This document shows positions 45,977-57,334 of a stretch of 64,000 bases of DNA, piece by piece. Origin of the DNA: Amanita rubescens (Eukaryota > Basidiomycota > Agaricomycetes > Agaricales > Amanitaceae); assembly GCA_015039365.1 (NCBI GenBank), contig WION01000024.1:333713-397712 (forward strand), in the 5' to 3' direction. Made by a program: the position numbers and the translations under genes. The notes under the pieces are model-generated. The model did no database searches. It was not told the origin of the DNA and was given only the letters and a program-made list of their open reading frames with translations. Within the stretch, counting starts at the first letter, position 1. Every line of letters begins with the position of its first letter.

Positions 45977-46406
45977 TGTTACAAACGTACATCATGGCCT
46001 ATCTTTTTCTTATTTTATCGTCTATAATATCCCTCCTACGTCACTGTTTGCATATGCGTTCCTTCTGGAACATTCATCGTTTATCATATGCTATTTCATT
46101 TTATCACATGCATGTCGATTATCACATGTAAACTGTTTCATTATCACATGCGACCGTTTTGTTATCACATGCATTCCTACTTACCATATTTGCGTATGTA
46201 CCTTGTACTATATAAAACACGCAAATATACGACTAGACCTCAGTCTAGTTTTAACAGTCAAAATCTGTCTCGTTATCGTCTAAGCTCCCTTGAGGACTTA
46301 TCCGATAACGCTCTTATTCTTTGAACGTTCTTAAGTGCCGGAACTCCCTTGAGGAACCTACGGTACCTGATAGGCTTGACTTATCAGTGAACAAACAAAC
46401 GTAACA
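45977..46406 (+). repeat. 3' LTR of chromovirus copy 1
   Basis: The LTR is 430 bp and differs from the 5' LTR at about four sites (for example CGTACATCATGG against CGTACGTCATGG). It is preceded by the purine tract at 45963-45973. Confidence 0.95.
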
Positions 46407-49004
46407 TTCACATCTGCTCCTCTGTCAAGCAGCAGTTTAACAATATCATTATACCCTCCCAGTGATGCTGCATAAAGAGCATTTCCATTGTTTTTTGCTG
46501 CATCTACATAATTTTTATTTATCTGAGTTGCAATGTCTGTAACTTTCCCCACTCGTATTTCATTACTATTCCTGAAACACATAAGCTTTACTAGAAGCCT
46601 TTCAACAACAGCAATGTGTCCATGGAGTGATGCCACATAAAGTGCATCCAAAACTTCACTACTCCTTATTACACTCATCAACTGCCACTCAACAATGCTG
46701 GTGATCCCATGTAAAGCACTACACCACAAAAGACTCTGTCCTTTCAATTGTCTTGTAGTTAATGGAATTGCTTCAAAATTATAAACTTTAACCCAATTTT
46801 GGAATGCAAAGTTGTCCAGTGCAAAGAAGTTCTTCATTTGCTGAAGATCATCTACATTCCAGCTTTCTTTGCTTCTTAAGTAATGACCTGCCCAATGCTT
46901 TGCAGCATACCTTATCAGTGAACCCTGATAACTTTTCCAGATTGACAGACTATGTTTCTCCAGAAGATTTTCCTTTGAGTGAAGTAAATAAGACAAGCAA
47001 CACTGGCCCACAAATCTGTCCCCTATGGAAGGATCCATTACTATGTTAAATTGAATTGCTCTTTTCTTTTCTAGAACATATGTTTTTACAGATGCATGTG
47101 CAAGTTGCACTGTATTATCATCCATTCTAGTCACAAGGCTGGAACAGATCTTTAGGACATCTGCAGAGGATGATAATCTTCCATCAGGATCAAAGTCCCT
47201 CTTATCCATATCAAATTCCACAATGAGAGCTAAGTAGTCAATATGCAATGGTTGGTTTGCAAATGCCAACCACAACAACAATTTTACTGCTCCTGATGCA
47301 TCAGCAGGAGGAATTCTGCTCAGAATCTGGTCATATGTTCCTTCTAATGTTGCAGGAAGGCTTTCAAGGATGTAGTCCAATGTTTTCCTTCTCTTAGTAC
47401 ATTTCTTCAGTTCCTCCAACTGGCATGCTACCCAGCGGAACCTACCCACTGTTAAACATGTCAAAGTTGTACTGATATAGTATCACACTTACATTCCTTT
47501 AGCCTTTTCTGACAGGAATTTTCTGATTAAACCTTTCTCCTCTGGTCCCCATTCTTCCAGCTCTGAACAAGAATTGAGCATAAAGCTAATGTACTTTGCA
47601 ATGTCATCATCAACTGGCATCTGTGACATGTCAATTTCCAGGGGGTACATTGACACCATTGATTTGACAATCTTTTGCTCTTTCCTGCTTGTAACAAGCA
47701 AGTGACACTGCCATAAACCCCATCTGTGAATAATTTCTATAAATTTTAGCACCTCCCCCCAGTCCAGACATTCATCCAGTCCATCAATAAGAATGAAAGT
47801 CATTTCAAAGCTAGATATTAGTTCTCTCAGGGCTTCTTGAAGTTTGTCATCAGAGGGTAATGAAAATCCATTCATACAATCCTCATCATGGGCTCTGTCC
47901 AGAAGTGAATGATTGGATGGTTTCCAGGCAAGCAGATGGACAACCAATGAGCTAAGAATATCATTGACATTCCTCTTTTTGGCATCAGAAACATCACAAT
48001 AGAAATATGCCAATCCAATGGTGCCTTTCTTGGCAATTGATTGAATGTCTTGAACAACAGTGGAGCTTGGGTCATCAAGACCAATGATTACCACTAACAG
48101 AAATGCATAGCTTACAAAATAACTGTTTTTCCAGCACCAGCTACAATCAAGTCAGAATTGGGGTATGCTTCCAAATGACATTCACTCACATATACCATGA
48201 ATCCACATGAAAGAATTATTCTTCTGTTTCCATTCCTTGTACATGGAGTGTTCCAAAAGCCATTTTCCAGTCTCAACATAGCATTTTCTCAGAGCATTGT
48301 TATGGTTAGCAGATGGGTCACAAGGCTTCAACCACTGCCTGTACTTCCCTATTACAGCTGTCAATTGTAGTTGTTCTGCATATGTAATTAAACACATACC
48401 CATATCATTTGAGGCTGAGGTAGATTGAACTGCATGTGATGAAAATGAATAATTCCAATTATTTAAATGCATACTATTGACATCCTACAATTTTGTGAGT
48501 AAATTTCCTTATCAATGAACTGTACATACACACCCCATGAATCTCAAAGAATGCAGAGTCACTTATTCCCACATATTGAGCACCTTGAAAGGCACTTGAG
48601 ACTGATATTAGTCCAGTGAAAAAACAGCAACTTCAAAATATACCTGGAACTTGATGACAGAACATTGTATGATATAAGAGGTGAATAGTTTTAGCATTCA
48701 CAAAATAACCATAATAATGTAGTCCACTTTACCCTGGATAGACATGCCACACCCCTGTTGATTGAAGATTACATTGAGAGGTATTTGCAAGATGGCTGGC
48801 ACAGGTTATGATTGTGTGCAGTGGCAGGGTATTTGAGAAACAGACCTGTTCTGACCATGTTGTGGTATAGTATTGTCTGAGCTGTCTGTAGACATTGATG
48901 TGGGATACTGATCATCTATGCCTGTCCTCTTAGCCTTTTTCCTGTCACTCTCATTAATGTCAGACTCATCCAAGTCCGATAGCCTGCGCTTGCGAGATAT
49001 CCTG
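46407..49004 (-). pseudogene. NACHT-ankyrin gene copy 2, 5' part (NACHT region and first exon)
   Basis: The minus-strand continuation of 35649-37905 has the same exon pattern as copy 1: a Walker A exon at about 48124-48148 (P-loop SGAGKT after splicing), Walker B LIDGLDE at about 47780, and FRWVACQLEELKKC after the intron at about 47445-47490. The exon before the P-loop is open back to 48472 and keeps the base that is missing in copy 1 near 28090. The first exon can be followed up to SRKRRLSD and is then cut at 49004 by the copia element. With a chromovirus in its ankyrin array and a copia in exon 1, it cannot be expressed as a whole. Confidence 0.85.
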
Positions 49005-49709
49005 TGTTGAACTTATAATATACGATATACATACAGTATATAGTAAATATAAGTGATATCATTAGTTTACACTAACTAATGTAATAACGCTCAGTTACTT
49101 ACTCGTCTCTCAACCAATCATAATAGTGGATGATTGAGTGTGAGATAATATATTGACATGAGAATATATTCGACATATTCTCATACTCATTCACCAATCA
49201 TAATAGTGGATGATTAATGATGAGAACATATTCTGACATGAGAATATCCTAGAGATATTCTCATAAGATCATCCAATCATAATAGTGGAACTATTGATGA
49301 TGTGAATATATGTTGACATGAGAATAGAAGACATATATACGTTATAGTTATCGACCTATCACATTGAAGATTGATAATGTGATGAGTCAGTCAATATAAT
49401 TGATGAGTCAAGTGCTGCGCAAAGCTATGCATTGCTGTACAATAGCTGTGTATTGCTGTGGAATGACGCCTTATGAGTCAAATACCTTTGACTCATACTG
49501 ATAAGACTCTTTGTACTTATTTGTAGTTTAGTAGTATATAAACTGTACTCTAGTAGCGTCAATCCCTATCCTATTATCCTCTCTACTGTCTACTGTTGAG
49601 CCCCAGCTCCAGTAAGCTCTTAACAACTCCACACCACACTCGGTAAGTAGTACATTCCATGTACTAGACTGCGCTGCTCGCTAGGGACTTGTTACCCCTA
49701 GTTTCAACA
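49005..49709 (+). repeat. 5' LTR of the copia element
   Basis: The ends TGTTGAA and TTCAACA form a perfect 7-bp inverted repeat. A TATATAAA box is at 49535-49542, in the right place to start R near 49567. The partner LTR is beyond the window. Confidence 0.85.
49114..49352 (+). repeat. Three about 80-bp tandem units in the copia LTR U3
   Basis: CCAATCATAATAGTGGA starts at 49114, 49194 and 49273. Each is followed by a diverging GATGA stretch and TTGACATGAGAATA or close variants. The location upstream of the TATA box suggests repeated promoter/enhancer modules. Confidence 0.8.
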
Positions 49710-49721
49710 GGTTATGGGCCC
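49710..49721 (+). other. Primer-binding site for an internal initiator tRNA-Met fragment
   Basis: GGTTATGGGCCC directly follows the LTR. It is the reverse complement of GGGCCCAUAACC, the anticodon stem-loop of eukaryotic initiator tRNA-Met, as in copia-type half-tRNA priming. Confidence 0.85.
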
Positions 49722-50934
49722 CGAAACCAGACGCCTTTGGCGCTATTGGTTGTGAAGCCAAGCGACGCACACTCTCAAGTCATTGACGGAGAGAAAAGGT
49801 AAAACAAAGGTAACTGGGCGAGGCGCCCAGTGTGGTTTTCATTTTCTTGTTAGATTAGTCACCGCACTTGGCTTACCCTTCTGGGAAGTGAGGGATAGAC
49901 TCTGAGTCATCCGCTTACCTGGATTGTATACGCCCGGACCCAGGGCTAAGGGGACCCCGTTAATTACTCAGCGGTCTAAATTACGAGTATCCCTGTACAA
50001 GGGACAGTCTTGGATGACGTTAAAAACTGGCCTAGATCGCCTTAAAAATCTCGCAGTGGACCATTACTGCGTCAATAGAAATTGGCTCACTTGTGAAGTG
50101 TGAACTTCACCGGTTATTACCTACCGTATAAAAGGGTAACGTCCCACACTGTATTCCGCTTGGGCAGTGTGATGTGATTGGACGTATTAAACCACGCTAT
50201 ACCATTATCAGGATTTTCGATCCTGTAAAATACCTAATATATGTACAAGTAATAATAGATTCTAGTATAAGGGGTGAGATGAGGTCACATTGTGGACCGT
50301 ACACTCTGCCTATCGAGAATGTGCCCTTAGGGACTTCTCTAGATTAGGAATACACTCAGCTGTAACCCAGCGGTGTCTAGATTAATTCTTAATACTTGTA
50401 CATACACGTCTAGTGGGGGATTGAGACCCCATAGACCATCTAAGTGATGGACTTATCTCATGCATTTGGGAATGCAGTCGTTATCGTCATGGTTATTCCA
50501 GAGATTAAACGGTTATCATTTGATCGTTTAAGAAGGGACAAGGGCCGATCCCCGAGTCTTTAATCTATTGTCAGACACTTAGGTTGGCTATTCTTACCTA
50601 CATTGGATCATATCCCACGCAAATATAATACTGCGTTATTAGATGCTAAAAACATCGAAGCGGATACCAATGTGACATAGATCTTGGTTAATATAACACC
50701 TTTCATAACGATTAGTACCAAATTCAACATGCATGACAAGAAGAAACAATGATGTGCGAAACTTGTGCCGAAACATCCAATTTGCGTACAAATTATCTGT
50801 TTTCTGGGATTAGTAAGGGCTGAAGGCTCTGAACGCCCATTCCTTTCTTTTGATCTTATCCAAAGAACTATGTGATGATTAAACCTCCTGATTTCAGCAA
50901 AATTTTAAAATCAATTTTTTCAATTTATATAAAA
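49722..50934 (+). other. Long ORF-free leader of the copia element
   Basis: About 1.2 kb with no ORF of note lies between primer site and first ORF. It contains splice-like and hairpin-like sequence, but I could not define introns. It may hold packaging or translation-control signals. Confidence 0.45.
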
Positions 50935-51479
50935 ATGTCGTTTGTAAACTCTTTCTCGCCGTTGTCTTCTGCTGGCGGTGCCCTTGGCACTCCGATTTCT
51001 TCGAGGACAGTCCCCTCTCGGACTACCCCGAACAATTTGCCCGGCTCTGGCGCCCGGCATCTCCAGGCCCCCGTTAGGGCCTTACCAAAGAATTCACCGC
51101 CGCCTGCAAAGGCACAGGTACCAGAAATGGTACCTTCATTACGTTTTCCTGTTCCGACTTCTGCGCCTCAAGCTGTGAGGCTAAATAGGAACTATAAAAA
51201 GTATCCTGTTCTCATGGGCTCACGCCCATATATGCCTCATGCAGCAAAGGGCTGCCACTGTTCGCATCCCGATGCGATACATCATGTACACCGCTGTGTA
51301 CAAAAAGTCGTCTTCGACTATAAAGGAGTCCCGACGGCTCCCAAATCAATGCGGAGCCCAACAGGTCAGTCTTCTAATACTAGGTATGCATCTTTATCTC
51401 ATAAAGATAATCTAGTCTCATACGCCAAGGCCGCGAAGGCTGTTGGGCCAGTCTCTCGTCCACAAGGACGACCTGTTAT

Positions 51480-51910
51480 TGTTACAAACGTACGTCATGG
51501 CCTATCTTTTTCTCATCTTATCATCTATGTCATCCCTCCTACGTCATTGATTGCATATGCGTTCCTTCTGGAACATTCATCGTTTATCATATGCCAATTA
51601 TCTTTATCACATGTATGTTCGTTTTCACATGTTAACCGTTTCATTATCACATGCAACCGTTTTCATTATCACATGCATATATACTTACCATATTTACGTA
51701 TGTACTCTGTACTATATAAAACACGCAAATATACGACTAGACCTCAGTCTAGTTTTAACAGTCAAATCTGTCTCGTTATCGTATAACCTCCCATGAGGAC
51801 TTATCCGATAACACTCTTATTTCTTGAACGTTCTTAAGTGCCGGAATTCCCTTGAGGAACCTACGGTGCCTGATAGGCTTGACTTATCAAGTGAACGAAC
51901 AAACGTAACA
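51480..51910 (+). repeat. 5' LTR of chromovirus copy 2
   Basis: The LTR is 431 bp with TGTTAC/GTAACA ends, TATATAAAA at 51713-51721 and predicted RNA start at 51746. I compared it base by base with 62400-62830 and saw no difference. Confidence 0.95.
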
Positions 51911-51911
51911 A

Positions 51912-51923
51912 TAAAACTAGACT
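51912..51923 (+). other. Self-priming site of chromovirus copy 2
   Basis: TAAAACTAGACT pairs with AGTCTAGTTTTA at 51746-51757, as in copy 1. Confidence 0.8.
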
Positions 51924-52733
51924 CCTCTCAGAGCATGATAGCTTTAACGCTCTCACCTCCCATCATTCACAATTGCTCCACGACAATCTAAAAGTACCCC
52001 TCCGAATAACGCCAAACGAAACCCCCTTAACCATCTCTACTATCTCGACGAACATTCCATTCATTGGGATAAACGAGAAAACGGCTGGTGTTATACCGCT
52101 TCAGGAAAACCCGTACCAGGCCACCAGTTTTGGGTAAAACAAAAACTTGGAAGACCGCCAAATCAGTCCTTCCCATTTGAAGGAGGATTATACCTAAACG
52201 AACGCAAACTTGCCTTCCACGAAGGCAGTAAATGTTGGTACGCCACCGAATCGGAAACAGGAGAAGAACCGTACTTTATTAGAGACGAATATTTCGAAGG
52301 AGAACCCTTCATAGGAGGAAAAGAGGAGTTAACACGAACCGCGCTACAACGTTGGAAGAAAGCGAACGAACCAGAGACCCTAACCACTAGTCAAGAAACT
52401 CCCCTCGCCTCACCACACGTTCATTACAGAGAAAGCGCCGAACCGTCAGGAGAGTCCGATAAAGAAGACGATAAAGATCCCTTCTCTGAACAAGAGAAAG
52501 AAGAATCCCAGGATAAACTCGAATACGCACCTAGAACTGAAGACGTTGTTATACCCACAGTTGAACAACAAGTTGAAGACGAAACCTCAGCTCAACTTAT
52601 CGCTTCCTTATCCCTTGTAACCGAATCAAAACTCGAAGCTACACGACCCGCACCATTACCCCCTGTTACTTTCCCATATTTGTTTACCCCACCAATCAAT
52701 CCACTTCCCTCTAGGAAAGGAAAAGAACGAGAT

Positions 52734-53747
52734 ATGAGTGGATCAGGACCCCGGACCGAACCAAGGTCAGATCTACCGAAGATCAAACCTCCTAAACCGT
52801 TCGAAGGAGATCGAAAATATCTCAATCCGTTCATAGCAAAAGCCGAATTATTCATGAAAATGAATAAAATGACGGATGCCCAAGATAAAATACAGTTCAT
52901 TATGTATCATATTGACGGCAATGCTCAACAATGGCACGACAACAAAATAACTGAATACGACACCGAAACGACAAAATACGCCGACTATGACACTTTTATT
53001 AAAGAACTGAAAGAAGATTGGGGACAAGTAGACGAAGCAGGACTAGCCATGCACAGGTTACTCACATGGAGAAAACTCCCGAAACAATCCATTAATCAAT
53101 ATATCGCGCGCGTCGATCGAGATATCAATTTAGCCAAAATCACTGATGATACGACGAAATGTCATCTCCTAGTTCTAGGATTACCAAACACGTTACGAGA
53201 AAAACTACGACTAGGAGGTGCCCCGACAACCTATAAATCATTACGAACTCGTATCCTTGACATAGAAGTGGCGAATACCTTATTCTCCACTTTTGGCCAA
53301 GTTAAAGAATTTGATGATAAAATGGAGGTCGACGAGGCCATATTAGAATTAAACCAACAAGCGCGACGAATGCAGATTGCAGAAACCTCCATGGAATGGG
53401 TAAAAACTGCTGTATGTTATGGATGTGGGAAAACAGGACATTTAATCTCGGACTGCCCTAATCCCAAAAAGAAACGACAAAACCTTGGGAATTCACGAGG
53501 AAGGGCAGCCCCTAAAGGACAATTTCGAGGAAAACCACGCGGTCGAAACAATAACCGCAATAAAGGGAGAGGAAAAGGAAAAAGAATCAGAGCGCTGGAT
53601 GCGGATAGCGATGAAGACAACAGTGGTTCGTCAAGTGAGGAACCCGACAGTGAAAACGACGAAGACCAGAGAATCGCCGTCATACGAGAAATGGCGAAAA
53701 CATTACCACGCAGCGCCCGCCGAAAACTGAACAAGAAGGGTTTTTAG
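52734..53747 (+). CDS. Chromovirus copy 2 Gag
   Basis: ATG at 52734 (MSGSGPRTEPRSD) to TAG at 53745-53747, with the same capsid region and CCHC knuckle (CYGCGKTGHLISDC) as copy 1 and only scattered substitutions. Here the frame is open without a stop from 51948, giving about 262 extra codons ahead of the ATG. They encode conserved sequence (FWVKQKLGRPPNQSFPFEGG) but contain no in-frame ATG, so initiation upstream would need a non-AUG codon or splicing. The slippery GGGTTTT precedes the stop. Confidence 0.88.
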   Translation: MSGSGPRTEPRSDLPKIKPPKPFEGDRKYLNPFIAKAELFMKMNKMTDAQDKIQFIMYHIDGNAQQWHDNKITEYDTETTKYADYDTFIKELKEDWGQVDEAGLAMHRLLTWRKLPKQSINQYIARVDRDINLAKITDDTTKCHLLVLGLPNTLREKLRLGGAPTTYKSLRTRILDIEVANTLFSTFGQVKEFDDKMEVDEAILELNQQARRMQIAETSMEWVKTAVCYGCGKTGHLISDCPNPKKKRQNLGNSRGRAAPKGQFRGKPRGRNNNRNKGRGKGKRIRALDADSDEDNSGSSSEEPDSENDEDQRIAVIREMAKTLPRSARRKLNKKGF

Positions 53748-56700
53748 AACGAGACGACAATGAATCAGCGTCTGTCGTCTCTGAAGACGAACAACTATGT
53801 ATAAATGGTGTAACAGTATCCTCTATATCCAGAAATAAAATCACCATTCCCATTACCAAATGTTCGAATCTGAAAACCGCTGAAACCAAAGCCCTTATCG
53901 ACTCAGGCGCGCAAGGAAAATTCGTCGATAGCTCACTCGTCAACTGGAACGAAATCACTCGCTTAAAGAAACCCATCCCAGTACGAAATGTGGACGGAAC
54001 AAATAACAAGTCTGGAGACATACGGTATAAAATCCAGATAAGCTATAACATCGAAGACAACCGGTTTAAAGACTGGTTTTATGTCACACGACTAGGCGAT
54101 CAACGACTGATACTAGGATTACCTTGGCTCCGAGAAATCAACCCCAGAATAGATTGGTCTGAAGGAACAGTTAGATTCCCCGACAAAAAGAAGATCAATC
54201 CGGAAGAAGAAACTACGTTTGATTACGACGAAGAAACCGAAATGTATCTTCAGTATATCCAAAAAGAAGAAGAATTGGACGCAGATGAGGACGAAGATCT
54301 CGAGACTGATCACCTTTGGATCCAAGCGAAAACATCAGCGTCTCAAGCGCTCGCACATGAACACGAAGATAAATCTACGAAAGTAGAATTACCCCCTGAA
54401 TATGACAAATGGAGAAAAGTTTTTGATAAACAGACATCAGAACGATTTCCCATTTCACGACAATGGGATCATGCGATAGATCTAAAAGAAGGATTTAAAC
54501 CTAAAATAGCAAAGAACTATCCGTTATCAATCCACGAAGAGCAGCTAATGAATAAATGGGTCGACGAACAACTCAAAAAAGGTTATATTCGACCATCACA
54601 ATCTCCGCAAGCATCTCCTTTCTTTTACGTTGCAAAGAAAGAAAAAGGAGAGTTGAGACCTTGCCAAGATTACCGATACATCAATAGCTGGACAAAACGG
54701 AATGCCTATCCCCTTCCTTTAGTATCCGACCTATTATTAAAACTAAGAAAAGCGAAATATTTCTCCAAGTTAGACCTCCGATGGGGTTACAATAATGTGT
54801 GAATAAAGAAAGGCGACGAATGGAAAGCCGCGTTCACAACGAACCGTGGTCTCTTCGAGCCTACTGTAATGCTCTTTGGATTATGCAATTCACCGTCAAC
54901 ATTTCAAACGATGATGAACGAATACTTCCGTGACATGATAGCCGAAGGATGGCTAGTCGTCTACATTGACGACATGTTGATATATGGAGCAAACGAAGAA
55001 GAAACGAGGGAGCGTACTAAGCAAGTCTTGCAACGGCTGAAAGAAAACAATCTGTTCCTGAAACTAGAAAAATGTAAATTCGTCGCCAAGGAAGTCGAAT
55101 TCCTTGGGATGATCGTCAAAGAAGGAAAGATCATGATGGACCCCATAAAACTCGCTGGAATCAGCAAATGGCCCGAACCGAAAACTGTTAAACAAATACG
55201 GTCATTTCTAGGGTTTGCGAACTTTTACAGGAAATTTATAGGAAATTACGCCGAAATAGTAGCTCCACTCACGGAACTTACGAAGAAAACAGTTCCCTTC
55301 CAATGGGATGCAGAGTGTCAGAAAGCATTTGACACGTTAAAGGAGAAATTCCTAGAAGAACCGGTTCTAGTTATGCCAGATCCAACGAAACCGTTTTTAT
55401 TAGAGACCGATGCGTCAAACTGGGCGGTAGGAGCCGTCCTGAAACAACGGGGATCTGATGGAGAACTGCACCCATGCGGATTTATCAGTCATCGGTTAAG
55501 CGACACCGAACAAAGATATCAAGTATACGATCACGAGTTATTAGCAATAAAGAAAGCGTTTGAAACCTGGAGACACCTTCTTAAAGGAAGCCCGCACACG
55601 ATTATGATCCACTGTGATCATAAGAATTTATCATATTACAAACATCCGCAGAAAATGACCGCCAGACAGTCACGCTGGTGGCAAGAAATCACGGAATTTG
55701 ATATCAAGTTAGAACACGTCCCTGGATCAAAACTTATTCAGGCAGACGCTTTATCGAGACGCCCTGACCATATTAACGAAGAAGAGGCAAAAGCAAAAGA
55801 AATCCCACAAACTATGATCACTGATGACATGGTTATCGCCGCAATCAATGTATCTTGGGCAGATAAAATCACTGAATTATTACCACAAGACAAATTCGCT
55901 AAAGTCGTAATCGACGGCCTTAAACACGGAAAACTACCCCTCCGATCAAAGTTTAATGACTGGAAGAACGACGACAACATAATTCGTTATCAAGGACGCG
56001 TTTATATTCCTCAAAACGAAGAATTACGAAACGAAATAATCAAATCACATCATGACCCCGTAGTTATGGGTCACCCTGGACGATTAAAGACACTAGAGCT
56101 TATCCGCCGCGACTATTATTGGCCTGGAATGACAACGACCGTATCTAAATGGGTCGAAGGCTGTGCCTTATGTCAACAAATGAAGGTTAATACACATCCG
56201 ATCACACCGGGTCTGATGCCTATTAAATCCCACGCCACACGACCATTCGAACAAGTTTCAATGGACTTCATCACAGATCTGCCAATTGTCGACGGTTTTG
56301 ATTCTGTTTTGACCGTGGTCGATCAAGGCTTAACAAAGGGCGTAATATTCATACCATGCAAAAAATCTTTTACCGCTATGGATACCGCCAATTCCTACAT
56401 TAACGATGTTTACAAACGTTACGGGTTACCGACAACCCTCATTTCTGATAGAGGACCACAATTTACCTCCAAAGTTTTCGAAGAAATCTGCAAAATCTTC
56501 GGAATTGATCATAGAAAGTCAACCGCCTTTCATCCACAAACTGACAGAGAATCGGAACGACTCAATCAGGAGCTAGAAACCTACCTCCGGTTATACTGCG
56601 TTGATCATCCAAAACAATGGAAAGATCATCTGCCATTAGCAGAATTCGCGCACAATCAACGGATACATCAATCTACCAAGATGACGCCGTTTGAAATCAT

Positions 56701-57334
56701 GTTTGGAATAGAGCCTGTGGCTATCCCCACAGCATTCCCGCGAATCAACGTACCCACCGCTGAAGACCGCTTTAAGGTCTTAACGCAAATACGAGACGAA
56801 GCTCTCGCCGCGCACGAATTAGCTAGACAGCTAATGACTCAACGAGTCAAAGGGAAATCTCCCACATTTAAAGAAGGAGATTTGGTATGGCTAGACTCAC
56901 GAAACCTGAAAACAGGACAAATAAGAAAGTTCTCGCCTAGACGAGAAGGACCATTCAAGATCGAAAAGATCTTAGGACCTGTCACCGCTAAACTTGAACT
57001 TCCCCCAAGATGGAAGATTCACCCCGTTTTTCATGTTTCACTCCTTACCCCTTATCATGAAAACGAAACACATGGTCCAAACTTTACTAGACCAACCCCA
57101 GACCTTATAGATAACAAAGAAGAATACGAAATCGAGACAATTGTCTCGCACCGAAGAAAAGGAAACCAATGGCAATTTTTAGTCAAATGGAAAGGTTATC
57201 CGACATCTGACAATTCATGGGAAACCGAGGAAAACCTAGAACACTCCGAGGAAACCTTGAACGAATATAAGGAACAACATGGAATTACAGCAATTATCCC
57301 CACTACTCGTAAACTACGAAAACGCCGCTCTTGA
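53739..57334 (+). pseudogene. Chromovirus copy 2 Pol, one nonsense codon in RT
   Basis: After a -1 shift at 53738-53744 the frame runs through protease (ALIDSGAQGKFVDSS), RT, RNase H, integrase and chromodomain to 57334. The only break is TGA at 54800-54802 (LRWGYNNV*), where copy 1 has CGA: a single C-to-T change in a CpG. RT motif YIDDM (about 54963) and the integrase D, D, E residues are present. One integrase residue next to the third acidic region differs (HPQTDR against HPQTDG). Confidence 0.9.

Larger units (their letters stand above)
37906..46406 (+). mobile_element. Ty3/gypsy chromovirus copy 1 (8.5 kb, self-priming type)
   Basis: Two 430-bp LTRs (37906-38335 and 45977-46406) with TGTTAC/GTAACA ends are flanked by the 5-bp duplication TTCAC (37901-37905 and 46407-46411). 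The order is LTR, 12-nt self-complementary primer site, gag, -1 frameshift to protease-RT-RNaseH-integrase-chromodomain, a third ORF, a purine tract (AGGAGAAGGG) and LTR. The LTRs differ at only about four positions, so insertion is recent. This copy cannot encode a complete set: there is a nonsense codon ahead of gag, a 1-nt deletion in protease and a nonsense codon in ORF3. It lies inside the duplicated NACHT-ankyrin gene. Confidence 0.95.
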
